Made by a program: the position numbers and the translations under genes. Shown here piece by piece: positions 1 through 8,597 of a DNA stretch of 64,000 bases. Every line of letters starts with the position of its first letter. Within the stretch, counting starts at the first letter, position 1. The notes under the pieces were generated by a model. It was not told where the DNA came from and searched no databases. It saw only the letters and a list, made by a program, of their open reading frames with translations. The DNA comes from Lachnospiraceae bacterium (GTDB lineage Bacteria > Bacillota > Clostridia > Lachnospirales > Lachnospiraceae): positions 2,785 through 66,784 of the forward strand of contig CABIZF010000016.1 in NCBI GenBank assembly GCA_902363135.1, written 5' to 3'.

Positions 1-722
<722 letters not shown>

Positions 723-832
723 AACGCGGAGAATGGAGCAAAGGTACTGACGAAAATGTGAAGCATTTTTGGAAGTATCCATTGTATGATTCATTCAGAA
801 GCAAGGTAGGGTTAAAAAAGTTCAAAAAAGAC
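723..832 (+). other. 23S-tRNA spacer without a 5S rRNA gene
   Basis: The spacer holds a short hairpin (CGAAAATG / CATTTTTG, about 750-772) that could be a processing signal. I found no 5S rRNA signature here or after the tRNA array, although a 5S gene is the usual neighbour in Firmicutes rRNA operons. It may lie elsewhere in the genome. Confidence 0.6.
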
Positions 833-861
833 TTGCAATTATCGGATGAATGTAGTATGAT
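833..861 (+). promoter_or_regulatory. Promoter of the tRNA array
   Basis: TTGCAA at 833-838 and TATGAT at 856-861 are separated by 17 bases and lie 35 bases before the first tRNA. This is a good sigma-A type promoter, so the tRNA array can be transcribed independently of the rRNA operon. Confidence 0.75.
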
Positions 862-896
862 TCTGTATGTGGTTTTGAAGGCATATGCCTTTAGTT

Positions 897-970
897 GGCC
901 TAGTGGCTCAGTTGGTTAGAGCGCCGCCCTGTCACGGCGGAGGTCACGGGTTCGAGTCCCGTCTGGGTCG
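897..970 (+). tRNA. tRNA-Asp (GTC)
   Basis: Full cloverleaf with acceptor stem 897-903/963-969, anticodon loop CTGTCAC and T arm GTTCGAG. The anticodon GTC reads Asp codons. First of seven tRNAs in the array. No CCA is encoded. Confidence 0.97.
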
Positions 971-985
971 TTTCTTTGAAAATAT

Positions 986-1058
986 GGGGTCTTAGCTCAG
1001 CTGGGAGAGCATCTGCCTTACAAGCAGAGGGTCATAGGTTCGAGCCCTATAGGCCCCA
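986..1058 (+). tRNA. tRNA-Val (TAC)
   Basis: Acceptor GGGGTCT pairs with AGGCCCC, and the anticodon loop CTTACAA gives anticodon TAC (Val). Standard length of 73 bases without an encoded CCA. Confidence 0.97.
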
Positions 1059-1094
1059 CTTCAAAGAAATGAATTGCCTGTATGACCGGCAAAT

Positions 1095-1167
1095 GCCGAT
1101 GTGGCTCAATTGGCAGAGCAGCTGATTTGTAATCAGCAGGTTATCGGTTCGAGTCCGATCATCGGCT
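1095..1167 (+). tRNA. tRNA-Thr (TGT)
   Basis: Perfect acceptor stem GCCGATG/CATCGGC. The anticodon loop TTTGTAA has anticodon TGT (Thr). Confidence 0.97.
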
Positions 1168-1204
1168 TACAGAACAGTATTTGTTCTGAATTGAATATTT
1201 ATTT

Positions 1205-1286
1205 GGATGGATTCCCGAGTGGCCAAAGGGGACAGACTGTAAATCTGCTGCAAATTGCTTCGGTGGTTCGAATCCACCTCCATCCA
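1205..1286 (+). tRNA. tRNA-Tyr (GTA)
   Basis: Acceptor GGATGGA/TCCATCC, anticodon loop CTGTAAA with anticodon GTA, and an extended variable arm typical of bacterial tRNA-Tyr (82 bases). Confidence 0.97.
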
Positions 1287-1324
1287 TTTTATATCTGATC
1301 TTTCAGATATAGTTAATTTCATAT

Positions 1325-1398
<74 letters not shown>

Positions 1399-1425
1399 CT
1401 CAGTAATTTATTTACTGTTTTATAT

Positions 1426-1498
<73 letters not shown>

Positions 1499-1518
1499 TT
1501 CTGTTTAGTTAAACAGAT

Positions 1519-1591
1519 GGGATACTAGCTCAGGTGGTAGAGCACTTGACTTTTAATCAAGTTGTCCCGGGTTCGAGTCCCGGGTGTCTCA
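1519..1591 (+). tRNA. tRNA-Lys (TTT)
   Basis: Acceptor GGGATAC pairs with GTGTCTC (one G-U). The anticodon loop CTTTTAA gives anticodon TTT (Lys). Last tRNA of the array, followed directly by a terminator. Confidence 0.97.
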
Positions 1592-1598
1592 TGACTTT

Positions 1599-1635
1599 AG
1601 AACTCTTGGCGAGATAGCTAAGAGTTCTTTTTTTG
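1599..1635 (+). terminator. Rho-independent terminator of the tRNA array
   Basis: Nine-base stem AGAACTCTT/AAGAGTTCT (1599-1607 with 1620-1628) followed by a run of T to 1635. Confidence 0.9.
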
Positions 1636-1661
1636 TTTATTACTTATTTAATAAAACCCCA

Positions 1662-1690
1662 TTGACATTTTATATACCGAACGGTATAAT
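1662..1690 (+). promoter_or_regulatory. Promoter with overlapping TetR-type operator
   Basis: TTGACA (1662-1667) and TATAAT (1685-1690) are 17 bases apart. A perfect inverted repeat TATACCG-AA-CGGTATA (1673-1688) fills the spacer and overlaps the -10 box. This is the usual layout of an autoregulated TetR-family gene, and a TetR gene follows at 1755. Confidence 0.8.
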
Positions 1691-1754
1691 AAGGCTGCAT
1701 AGGAGCAGGATATCAGGATTCTCATGTATTGGAACAAAAAGAAGAGGTGAGCAG

Positions 1755-2327
1755 GTGGAAAATCGGGAATTGATTATGCAGTGTGCCAAGACACTTTTTT
1801 ATTCAAAAGGGTATGATGCGGTTGGGGTACAGGAAATTGTAGATCGTGCAGGCATTACGAAGCCTACTTTGTACTATTACTTCGGAAGCAAGCTTGGTTT
1901 GCTGAAAACACTGATTGAGGTAGAATTTAAGGAATTTCGAAAGCTTCTTCATGAGGCGGCGGATATGGATAATCGGATCGAGGAAGTCCTGTATCGGCTG
2001 GCACGCAATTACTGTTCCTTTTTCGAGAACGATCGGGAATTTTATATGCTTTTTATGGCTCTGTTTTACTCGGCAAGAGAAAATGAGGCATATCTGGCGG
2101 TGAAGCCATATGTCACAGAATTTTATGAGCTGGTCGTTCGGATTTTTGATCGGGCAGCGGAGCAGCTTGGAAATATGAACGGACGCCAGAGACAGTTTGC
2201 CATTGGGTTTATCGGTACGATCAATCATTATCTCATTTTAAAATTTGAAGAAGGTTCCGAGAAGGGGTTGGCCACAGAGGAGATCAATGCGGTTGTGCGG
2301 CAGTTCATGTATGGAATTTTCTCGTGA
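1755..2327 (+). CDS. TetR/AcrR family transcriptional regulator
   Basis: A 190-residue regulator. The N-terminal helix-turn-helix contains the family pattern KGYDAVGVQEIVDRAG followed by ITKPTLYYYFGSK; the rest is an alpha-helical ligand-binding and dimerisation domain of unknown ligand. The GTG start at 1755 is chosen because GAGGTG lies six bases upstream; an upstream extension would run back into the tRNA-Lys gene. The palindromic operator in its promoter suggests autorepression. Its other targets are unknown: the next gene, a GH13 enzyme, is about 400 bases away behind a repeat element. Family assignment is firm, regulatory target is not. Confidence 0.9.
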   Translation: MENRELIMQCAKTLFYSKGYDAVGVQEIVDRAGITKPTLYYYFGSKLGLLKTLIEVEFKEFRKLLHEAADMDNRIEEVLYRLARNYCSFFENDREFYMLFMALFYSARENEAYLAVKPYVTEFYELVVRIFDRAAEQLGNMNGRQRQFAIGFIGTINHYLILKFEEGSEKGLATEEINAVVRQFMYGIFS

Positions 2328-2356
2328 TCATGAACTTCAAAGAGATTGCTCAAAAT

Positions 2357-2702
2357 TTAACCGAATCAAGCAAGTCCACTGCTTCAATTACGTGAAGTAA
2401 TAAGCAGTGAAGTAGCTATGCGGTTAATGACATATTAGGAGGAGGGACCCGCTTGCAGGGTGATTCCTTATGATCCTACAAGTAGCGAAGCTAGTACATC
2501 ATACTGCAAATAACTGTACCACATAACTTGCCTGAATTTCCATCTGCGACATCAGAAAAACTTGACGTAGCCCGCTACGCCTGCGTTTTTCTTCTTTGCA
2601 GAATGAAAATTCATTCTGCGTTATTAGTCCAGTTAATTTTTGTATGCTGTACTAGGCCCTGTCAGCAGAGCTGCAGGGATGGATTGCGAATATCCGCTTT
2701 GC
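2357..2702 (+). repeat. Cloverleaf repeat, family B short form + module C + tail (copy 1)
   Basis: Outer stem TTAACCG (2357-2363) pairs with CGGTTAA (2421-2427). Inside, CACTGCTT/AAGCAGTG encloses ATTAC-GTGAA-GTAAT. Module C (2430-2475) and the common tail with the TAGC-GAA-GCTA hairpin follow. The tail is split by a 157-bp insertion at its CTAG and resumes at 2652. This copy fills most of the space between the TetR gene and the GH13 gene; its end is 31 bases before the GH13 start codon. Confidence 0.85.
2495..2651. mobile_element. MITE-like insertion in the repeat tail
   Basis: A 157-bp non-coding insert has imperfect terminal inverted repeats: the left end starts TACATCATACTGC and the inverted right end reads TACAGCATACAAA, both continuing to TAACTG. 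It is flanked by CTAG on both sides (2491-2494 and 2652-2655). Paralogous repeat copies (for example 56688-56693) hold a single uninterrupted CTAG, showing the empty site. The insert contains a perfect hairpin GCAGAATGAA-AA-TTCATTCTGC. No transposase is encoded, so it must have been mobilised in trans. Confidence 0.75.
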
Positions 2703-2732
2703 CGAAAAATAGAATGAAAAGAGGAAAAATTG

Positions 2733-4091
2733 ATGAATAATTGGTATGATTCAGCAGTATTTTATCATATGTACCCACTTGGAATGAGCGGTGCGCCGTT
2801 GCAAAATAAGGAAGGAGAAGTAGTACATCGTTTTGATGAACTGAAAAAATGGCTTCCACATATTAAGGCGCTCGGATGTGATGCGATCTATATCGGACCG
2901 TTGTTTGAGTCTACGACACATGGCTATGATACGAAGGATTATCGGATGGTTGATCGCAGACTGGGCGATAACAAAGACTTTAAAACGTTTGTAGCAGAGG
3001 CGCATCAGATGGGGCTGCGTATTGTTGTGGATGGGGTGTTCAATCATACCGGGCGTGAGTTTTTTGCTTTTCAGGACATTCAGAAAAATAGGGAGAGCTC
3101 TCGCTACTGTGGTTGGTATAAGGGTGTGAATTTCGGATGGAACAGTCCGTATAACGACGGATTTGGTTATGAGGCGTGGAGAAACTGCTTTGAACTGGTA
3201 AATCTGAATTTGCAGAACCGTGAGGTAAAGGATTACTTATTTGACGTGATCCGGTTCTGGATTCATGAATTTGATATCGACGGAATTCGGTTGGACTGCG
3301 CAGATTGCCTGGATTTTGATTTTATGAAAGAAATGCGCTGGATGACCGGGAATGAAAAACAGGATTTCTGGCTGATGGGTGAGGTCATCCATGGCGATTA
3401 TGCACGTTGGGCAAATGCAGATGTATTACATTCGGTAACGAACTATGAGCTGCACAAGGGGTTGTATTCCGGACATAATGACCACAATTATTTTGAAATT
3501 GCGCATACGATTCGCAGACAATTTGATGAAAATGGAGGCATTTATCGCGGAAGGGTGTTATACTCATTTGTAGATAACCATGACGTGGATCGTATTTATT
3601 CGAAGCTGAATGACAAGCGGCATTTGAGACCGGTATATACATTATTGTATACACTTCCGGGTGTGCCGTCTCTGTACTATGGTTCAGAATGGGGTATTGA
3701 GGGAAGAAAGGCAGATGGCGGAGATCCGGCACTCCGTCCGCATCTGGTGCTGGAGGAGATGGAACAGCATCCGAATGTGCCGGGCCTTGCAGAGTATCTT
3801 GCATTTCTTGGAATGTGCAGAAAGGAGTATCCGGTGCTTGCAGAAGGCGCTTACCGAGAGCTGATGCTGACAAACCGCCAGTATGCCTTTGCACGGATCA
3901 AGGATCAGGATGCGATCATCATAGCTGTGAATAACGATGAAAATCCGGCAGAGCTGTATGTTCCGGTTCCGCTGCAGGCGGATGAGTTTGTAAATCTGGA
4001 GAGTAAAGAGGTGCTTCGGGTGGAAAATGGACGGATTCGTGTGCAGCTTCCGGCTGGTGGAAGTGCGCTTCTGGTGCCGGTCAGAAGATAA
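2733..4091 (+). CDS. GH13 alpha-amylase family glycosidase
   Basis: A 452-residue cytoplasmic (no signal peptide) GH13 enzyme. The (beta/alpha)8 barrel motifs are in order: region I DGVFNHTG, region II GIRLDCADCL with the nucleophile Asp, region III LMGEV with the acid/base Glu, and region IV FVDNHDVDR with the transition-state Asp. It likely hydrolyses or transfers alpha-1,4-glucosyl units of malto-oligosaccharides or glycogen; the exact specificity cannot be read off. The ATG at 2733 follows GAGGA by seven bases. It sits just upstream of glgB, which suggests a shared role in alpha-glucan turnover. A repeat element lies on each side. Confidence 0.9.
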   Translation: MNNWYDSAVFYHMYPLGMSGAPLQNKEGEVVHRFDELKKWLPHIKALGCDAIYIGPLFESTTHGYDTKDYRMVDRRLGDNKDFKTFVAEAHQMGLRIVVDGVFNHTGREFFAFQDIQKNRESSRYCGWYKGVNFGWNSPYNDGFGYEAWRNCFELVNLNLQNREVKDYLFDVIRFWIHEFDIDGIRLDCADCLDFDFMKEMRWMTGNEKQDFWLMGEVIHGDYARWANADVLHSVTNYELHKGLYSGHNDHNYFEIAHTIRRQFDENGGIYRGRVLYSFVDNHDVDRIYSKLNDKRHLRPVYTLLYTLPGVPSLYYGSEWGIEGRKADGGDPALRPHLVLEEMEQHPNVPGLAEYLAFLGMCRKEYPVLAEGAYRELMLTNRQYAFARIKDQDAIIIAVNNDENPAELYVPVPLQADEFVNLESKEVLRVENGRIRVQLPAGGSALLVPVRR

Positions 4092-4125
4092 GCATATAGT
4101 TCTGATTTGCAGTATATTTTGGAAA

Positions 4126-4174
4126 GTCTTCTGCTTTTGTCGCACAGAGCAATAAGCAGTGGGTGGGGGAAGAC
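4126..4174 (+). repeat. Cloverleaf-repeat fragment (family B arm)
   Basis: GTCTTC/GAAGAC encloses CTGCTT/AAGCAG and a distal hairpin ending in AGCAATAAGCAGTGGGT. That block matches arm 1 of the full family B copy at 43091-43249. It sits 35 bases after the GH13 stop codon and directly abuts a family A copy. Confidence 0.65.
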
Positions 4175-4177
4175 ATC

Positions 4178-4367
4178 TTGAACGTAGATAAGCATTCCCC
4201 GCTTCAAGTGCGCGGAGCACTAAGCGGCGGGTGAGGGGGGATACTTATGCCAGTGGGAGTTGAAAGCTCCCACTGACAGATCGCGAAGCGACTGCGTTCA
4301 GGAGCAAGTAGCGAAGCTAGGACCTGTCAGCAGAGCTGCAGGGATGGATTGCGAATGTCCGCTTTAC
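4178..4367 (+). repeat. Cloverleaf repeat, family A (copy 2)
   Basis: Outer stem TGAACGTAG/CTGCGTTCA (one G-U). Arm 1 is a long branched hairpin containing GTGC-GCGGA-GCAC. Arm 2 is CAGTGGGAG/CTCCCACTG with a seven-base loop. Arm 3 is TCGC-GAA-GCGA. The common tail follows, with TAGC-GAA-GCTA, the CCTG-CAGC/GCTG-CAGG hairpin and GGATTGCGAATGTCC. It ends 49 bases before the glgB start. Confidence 0.88.
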
Positions 4368-4416
4368 AAAGATTTCTATGGGATTGAGTAGCAGAATAAA
4401 AAAGGAGAAGGAAAAG

Positions 4417-6372
4417 ATGGCAGGGAGAAAAAAGACTGCAGCGGCAGGCGGCAGTACAAAACAGAAAAAAGAACAGGAACAATATCTGATTTCAGAATTG
4501 GACCAGTATTTGTTTGGGCAGGGTACACATTATGATATTTTTCGTAAGCTTGGCGCGCATCCGATGACGTATCAGGGAAAGAAAGGAACTGCATTTGCTG
4601 TCTGGGCGCCAAATGCGAAGTCGGTGCATGTAATCGGTACATTTAATGAATGGGATGAGACCTCACACAAGATGATCCGCAGGGATCCGCTTGGCATCTA
4701 TGAATTGTTTGTACCAGACATCGGAGAAGGGGAGCTGTACAAGTTTCTGATCGAAACCCAAAATGGACAGAAGCTGTATAAGGCAGATCCGTTTGCAAAT
4801 TCTGCGGAATTTCGTCCGGGTACCGCATCGAAGATCGCGGACATTTCAAAGATCCACTGGTCCGACAGCACATGGATGACTGCGCGGGAAAAATTTGTGC
4901 CGGATCAGAGTCCGATTTCCATCTATGAAGTACATCCGGGTAGCTGGAAGAAGCATCCGCACGGAGAGGATGAGCCGGGTTTTTACAATTACCGCGAGCT
5001 GGCTCCGGTCCTGACTGACTATGTAAAACGCATGGGCTATACGCATGTAGAGCTGATGGGAATTGCCGAGCATCCGTTTGACGGTTCCTGGGGATATCAG
5101 GTGACCGGCTATTATGCGCCGACCTCCCGCTATGGCACACCGGAGGATTTTGCATATTTTGTAAATTATCTGCATAAGCATAAGATCGGTATCATTCTGG
5201 ACTGGGTACCGGCTCATTTTCCGAAGGATGCACAGGGGCTGGCAGACTTTGATGGCACCTGTCTGTTTGAGTACGCAGATCCGCGTAAGGGCGAGCATCC
5301 GGACTGGGGGACCAAGGTATTTGACTATGCAAAAAATGAAGTAAAAAATTTCCTGATCGGAAATGCAATTTACTGGGTCGAACAGTTTCACATCGATGGG
5401 CTGCGTGTGGACGCTGTCGCGTCGATGCTGTACCTGGACTATGGAAGAGACGCGGGGCAGTGGGTGCCAAATAAATATGGTGGAAATAAAAATCTTGAGG
5501 CAATTGAATTTTTCAAGCATCTGAACAGCCTGATGCTTGGACGCTATCCAGGCATTATGATGATTGCGGAGGAGTCGACGGCATGGCCGAAGGTGACCGG
5601 AAAGCCGGAGGATGACGGCCTTGGATTTTCAATGAAGTGGAACATGGGCTGGATGCACGATTTCCTCGAATACATGAAGCTGGACCCGTATTTCCGCAGT
5701 TATAATCACAATAAAATGACGTTTTCCATGACCTATGCATATGCGGAAAAATATATACTTGTGTTGTCGCATGATGAGGTCGTGCACCTGAAATGTTCGA
5801 TGCTCAATAAGATGCCGGGCGAGTACGAGGATAAGTTTGCGAATCTGAAGGCCGGATATTCCTTCATGATGGGGCATCCTGGCAAGAAGCTTTTGTTTAT
5901 GGGACAGGAGTTCGGACAGCTGCGTGAGTGGAGCGAGGAGCGGGAGCTTGACTGGTATCTGCTGGCAGAGGAAAAGCATCAGCAGCTGCAGAGTTACGTA
6001 GCTGCGCTGCAGCATTTATATACAAAAAACAAGGCAATGTACGAGCTGGACTGCCAGCCGGAGGGCTTCGAATGGATCAACGCGGACGATGCATACAGGA
6101 GTATTTTCAGCTTTGTACGGCATTCGGCAGACGGAAAAAATAATCTGCTCTTTGTCATTAATTTCACACCGGTGCCAAGGCCGGATTACCGGGTCGGGGT
6201 TCCGCGCAGAAAGCAGTATCGTCTGATTCTGAACAGCGATGAGTTTCAGTATGGCGGAAGCGGAAAGGAGCAGCCGGAAGTATACAAGGCGGTAAAGGGC
6301 GAGTGTGACGGAAGACCATATTCTTTTGCATACGACCTGCCTGCTTATGGAGTAGCGGTATTTAAGTTCTGA
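4417..6372 (+). CDS. glgB: 1,4-alpha-glucan branching enzyme
   Basis: GlgB makes alpha-1,6 branches in glycogen by cutting and transferring an alpha-1,4 chain. In order it has an N-terminal CBM48-like domain (AVWAPNAKSVHVIGTFNEWD), the typical linker ISIYEVHPGSWKK, and a GH13 barrel with DGSWGYQVTGYYAPTSRYG, GLRVDAVAS (nucleophile Asp), MMIAEESTAWP (acid/base Glu) and LSHDEVVH (stabilising Asp), then a C-terminal beta domain. At 651 residues it has the normal size. The ATG at 4417 is favoured over one at 4378 because AAGGAG lies nine bases upstream; nothing like a ribosome site precedes 4378. No glgC or glgA is next to it in this window, but a GH13 hydrolase precedes it and a debranching enzyme lies at the right edge. 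Confidence 0.95.
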   Translation: MAGRKKTAAAGGSTKQKKEQEQYLISELDQYLFGQGTHYDIFRKLGAHPMTYQGKKGTAFAVWAPNAKSVHVIGTFNEWDETSHKMIRRDPLGIYELFVPDIGEGELYKFLIETQNGQKLYKADPFANSAEFRPGTASKIADISKIHWSDSTWMTAREKFVPDQSPISIYEVHPGSWKKHPHGEDEPGFYNYRELAPVLTDYVKRMGYTHVELMGIAEHPFDGSWGYQVTGYYAPTSRYGTPEDFAYFVNYLHKHKIGIILDWVPAHFPKDAQGLADFDGTCLFEYADPRKGEHPDWGTKVFDYAKNEVKNFLIGNAIYWVEQFHIDGLRVDAVASMLYLDYGRDAGQWVPNKYGGNKNLEAIEFFKHLNSLMLGRYPGIMMIAEESTAWPKVTGKPEDDGLGFSMKWNMGWMHDFLEYMKLDPYFRSYNHNKMTFSMTYAYAEKYILVLSHDEVVHLKCSMLNKMPGEYEDKFANLKAGYSFMMGHPGKKLLFMGQEFGQLREWSEERELDWYLLAEEKHQQLQSYVAALQHLYTKNKAMYELDCQPEGFEWINADDAYRSIFSFVRHSADGKNNLLFVINFTPVPRPDYRVGVPRRKQYRLILNSDEFQYGGSGKEQPEVYKAVKGECDGRPYSFAYDLPAYGVAVFKF

Positions 6373-6405
6373 TACATAAGGCGCATTGTTTTTTTAATTT
6401 CCACA

Positions 6406-6434
6406 TTGCCAAAATTTGAAAAATAGTCTATAGT
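6406..6434 (+). promoter_or_regulatory. Promoter of the CdaR-type regulator
   Basis: TTGCCA (6406-6411) and TATAGT (6429-6434) with a 17-base spacer, about 40 bases before the start codon at 6477. Confidence 0.65.
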
Positions 6435-6476
6435 ATTTGTATGATTGCCCAAATACTTTGAAAAGGACGTGAAACG

Positions 6477-7562
6477 ATGATTTCAAGCCAGATTTTACAG
6501 AATACCATTGATGAATTGCATGGCATTACCCGGGTTGACTTTGCCGTAATGGATACGGAAGGAAATGAAGTAGCCACGACAATGCAGCCAGATTTTATTC
6601 TTCCGCAGGCAGTCGTTCAGTTCGCAGATTCTCCGGCGGACAGTCAGGTTGTACAGGATGCGCATTTTTTCAAGATTTATGATGAAAAGGCGCTGGAATT
6701 TATTCTTGTATCCAAAGGCACCGCTGAGGATGCCTATATGCTCGGACGAGTAGCAGTCAGCGAGATTCAGAATCTTATCACCGCTTATAAGGAGCGGTTC
6801 GATAAGAACAATTTTATTCAGAACCTGCTGCTCGACAATATGCTCCTGATCGATATTTACAACCGTGCGAAAAAGCTTCACATTGACACTGAGGTGCGCC
6901 GGATCGTTTATCTGATCGAGACGAAATATGAGAAAGATAATACTGCGATGGAGATCGTCAAAGGGCTGTTCAGCAGTCACACGAAGGATTTTATCACGGC
7001 AGTCGATGAACAGAGCATTATCCTCGTGCAGGAGCTTCGGGAGCAGGATGATTATGAGGAAGTAGAGCAGACTGCAAACATGCTGCGGGATATGCTCAAC
7101 ACGGAGGCAATGTCCAGTGTGCGGATTGCTTATGGTACGATTGTCAATGAGATTCGTCAGGTGTCCCGCTCTTATAAAGAAGCGAAGATGGCCCTGGATG
7201 TCGGTAAGATTTTTTACATGGAGAAGTCGATTATTGCCTACAATACGCTTGGCATTGGACGTCTGATCTATCAGCTGCCAGTGCCGCTTTGCCAGATGTT
7301 CATGAAGGAGGTTTTCACGGAGACAATGCCGGACTCATTTGATGAGGAGACATTGACGACGATCAGCAAATTCTTTGAGAACAATCTGAACGTATCTGAG
7401 ACCGCGCGTCAGCTGTATATTCACCGGAATACGCTCGTATATCGGCTGGAGAAGCTGCAGAAGAGCACCGGTCTGGATATTCGGAAATTTGATGATGCGC
7501 TGACATTTAAGATCGCGATGATGGTCGTGAGCTACATGAAGTACATGGATCAGCAAATGTAA
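6477..7562 (+). CDS. CdaR/PucR-type transcriptional regulator
   Basis: A 361-residue protein. The N-terminal part (MISSQILQNTIDELHG onward) resembles the sugar-diacid recognition domain of CdaR. The C-terminus carries the family helix-turn-helix (NLNVSETARQLYIHRNTLVY followed by RLEKL). Members of the family control carbohydrate or purine catabolic genes; the target here is unknown. It has its own promoter and a strong terminator, so it is probably monocistronic. The gene after glgB could suggest a role in glycogen metabolism, but that is only proximity. Confidence 0.85.
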   Translation: MISSQILQNTIDELHGITRVDFAVMDTEGNEVATTMQPDFILPQAVVQFADSPADSQVVQDAHFFKIYDEKALEFILVSKGTAEDAYMLGRVAVSEIQNLITAYKERFDKNNFIQNLLLDNMLLIDIYNRAKKLHIDTEVRRIVYLIETKYEKDNTAMEIVKGLFSSHTKDFITAVDEQSIILVQELREQDDYEEVEQTANMLRDMLNTEAMSSVRIAYGTIVNEIRQVSRSYKEAKMALDVGKIFYMEKSIIAYNTLGIGRLIYQLPVPLCQMFMKEVFTETMPDSFDEETLTTISKFFENNLNVSETARQLYIHRNTLVYRLEKLQKSTGLDIRKFDDALTFKIAMMVVSYMKYMDQQM

Positions 7563-7606
7563 AATTCAATATTTATACAGGTATGGAATCAGACTTTTTG
7601 TCTGCG

Positions 7607-7644
7607 ATTCGTCCACGTCTTTTTGGCGTGGGCGAATTTTTTTT
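7607..7644 (+). terminator. Rho-independent terminator
   Basis: Eleven-base stem ATTCGTCCACG/CGTGGGCGAAT (one G-U) with an eight-T tail, ending the CdaR-type gene. Confidence 0.93.
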
Positions 7645-7679
7645 GTTCCAAAAGCATATTTGTAACGGAAACGGCATTC

Positions 7680-7863
7680 TTGAACGCAGATAAGCATCCC
7701 CCGCTTCAAGAGCACGGAGCACTAAGCGGCGGGGGGATGCTTCTGTCAGTGGGAGTTGAAAGCTCCCACTGACAGATCGCGAAGCGATTGCGTTCATGAG
7801 CAAGTAGTGAAGCTAGGACCTGTCAGCAGAGCTGCAGGGATGGATTGCGAATGTCCGCTTTAC
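7680..7863 (+). repeat. Cloverleaf repeat, family A (copy 3)
   Basis: Same architecture as 4178-4367. The outer stem is TGAACGCAG/TTGCGTTCA (G-U), and arm 3 is ATCGC-GAA-GCGAT, where an extra A-U pair has formed compared with copy 2. The tail hairpin is TAGT-GAA-GCTA. It lies between a terminator and the promoter of the Tad locus, so it may not be in the tad transcript. Confidence 0.88.
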
Positions 7864-7946
7864 TGGAATAATTGATAACATAAAATAAGATGCGTTTTAT
7901 AAACAATATGTAATTATATATAAAAATAGAAGAATGGAAACGGACA

Positions 7947-7971
7947 AAGTTTGTGAGGATCACACAAACTT
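7947..7971 (+). promoter_or_regulatory. Inverted repeat upstream of the tad promoter
   Basis: A perfect nine-base inverted repeat AAGTTTGTG/CACAAACTT with a seven-base loop lies 22 bases before the -35 box. It could be an operator for a tad regulator. There is no T-run, so a terminator is unlikely. Confidence 0.45.
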
Positions 7972-7992
7972 ATTTTAATGCATCATAAATGC

Positions 7993-8020
7993 TTTACAAA
8001 CCACTAAAAAGTGATATACT
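7993..8020 (+). promoter_or_regulatory. Promoter of the tad pilus operon
   Basis: TTTACA (7993-7998), 16-base spacer, TATACT (8015-8020) with an extended -10 TG. It lies 65 bases before the prepilin peptidase gene and is the only clear promoter ahead of the pilus genes. Confidence 0.7.
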
Positions 8021-8084
8021 ACACAGTACAAACATGAAGTATAAAAATAATAAGTGAAATAAAAAAGGAAAGGGATGATGGAAA

Positions 8085-8597
8085 ATGAGGCCAATTGCAG
8101 GGTGGCTGCTGTCTGGCATTGTGCTGGCGGCGGCATGGGACGATCTTCGATCCGGACGGATATCGAATCAGCTGATTGTGACAGGGTTGCTCGCAGGTTT
8201 TCTTTGTCAGGTTGTACAGTATAAGGCTGCCGGGATTGTATTGTTTCTGGGCGGAAGCCTGTTACCGCTTCTTTTGCTTGGGATGTTGTTTTATTTTCGG
8301 ATGCTTGGGGCAGGGGATATTAAGCTGTTCTGCGTGGTGGGAGGCTTTCTGGGCGCGATGGATTTACTGAAGTGTATGCTTGTGGCAGTGGTATTTGGAG
8401 CGGTCTGGTCCTTCTGGATTTTGTGGAAGCGACATTTATGGACAGAGCGGTTCGGGTATTTTATGCAGTATACGGCGATGTACGCAAAAGAGCGGCACTG
8501 GAAGAGCTATCTGGATGGTGTAGGAAAAGCAGGCAGGATCTGCTTCTCTTTGCCGATTCTGGCAAGTGTATTGTGCTATATGGGAGGATGGATTTGA
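8085..8597 (+). CDS. Type IV prepilin peptidase (A24), TadV/CpaA-like
   Basis: A 170-residue polytopic membrane aspartic protease that would trim Flp prepilin leader peptides. Both catalytic Asp motifs are visible: AWDDLRSGRIS near the N-terminus and GAGDIKLF (GxGD) near residue 75. Several hydrophobic segments span the rest. It is the first gene of the Tad locus and its stop codon overlaps the start of the tadZ-like gene. A second A24 peptidase occurs at 34424 in the same locus. Confidence 0.88.
   Translation: MRPIAGWLLSGIVLAAAWDDLRSGRISNQLIVTGLLAGFLCQVVQYKAAGIVLFLGGSLLPLLLLGMLFYFRMLGAGDIKLFCVVGGFLGAMDLLKCMLVAVVFGAVWSFWILWKRHLWTERFGYFMQYTAMYAKERHWKSYLDGVGKAGRICFSLPILASVLCYMGGWI

Noticed and set aside
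1584..1754. N-terminal extension of the TetR protein.
   Set aside because: It would start within tRNA-Lys and run through the terminator and promoter; the GTG at 1755 has a proper ribosome site.
3684..4220. A long minus-strand frame (178 codons) opposite the GH13 gene.
   Set aside because: Shadow of the well-supported GH13 gene; its translation shows no family features and it runs into a repeat.
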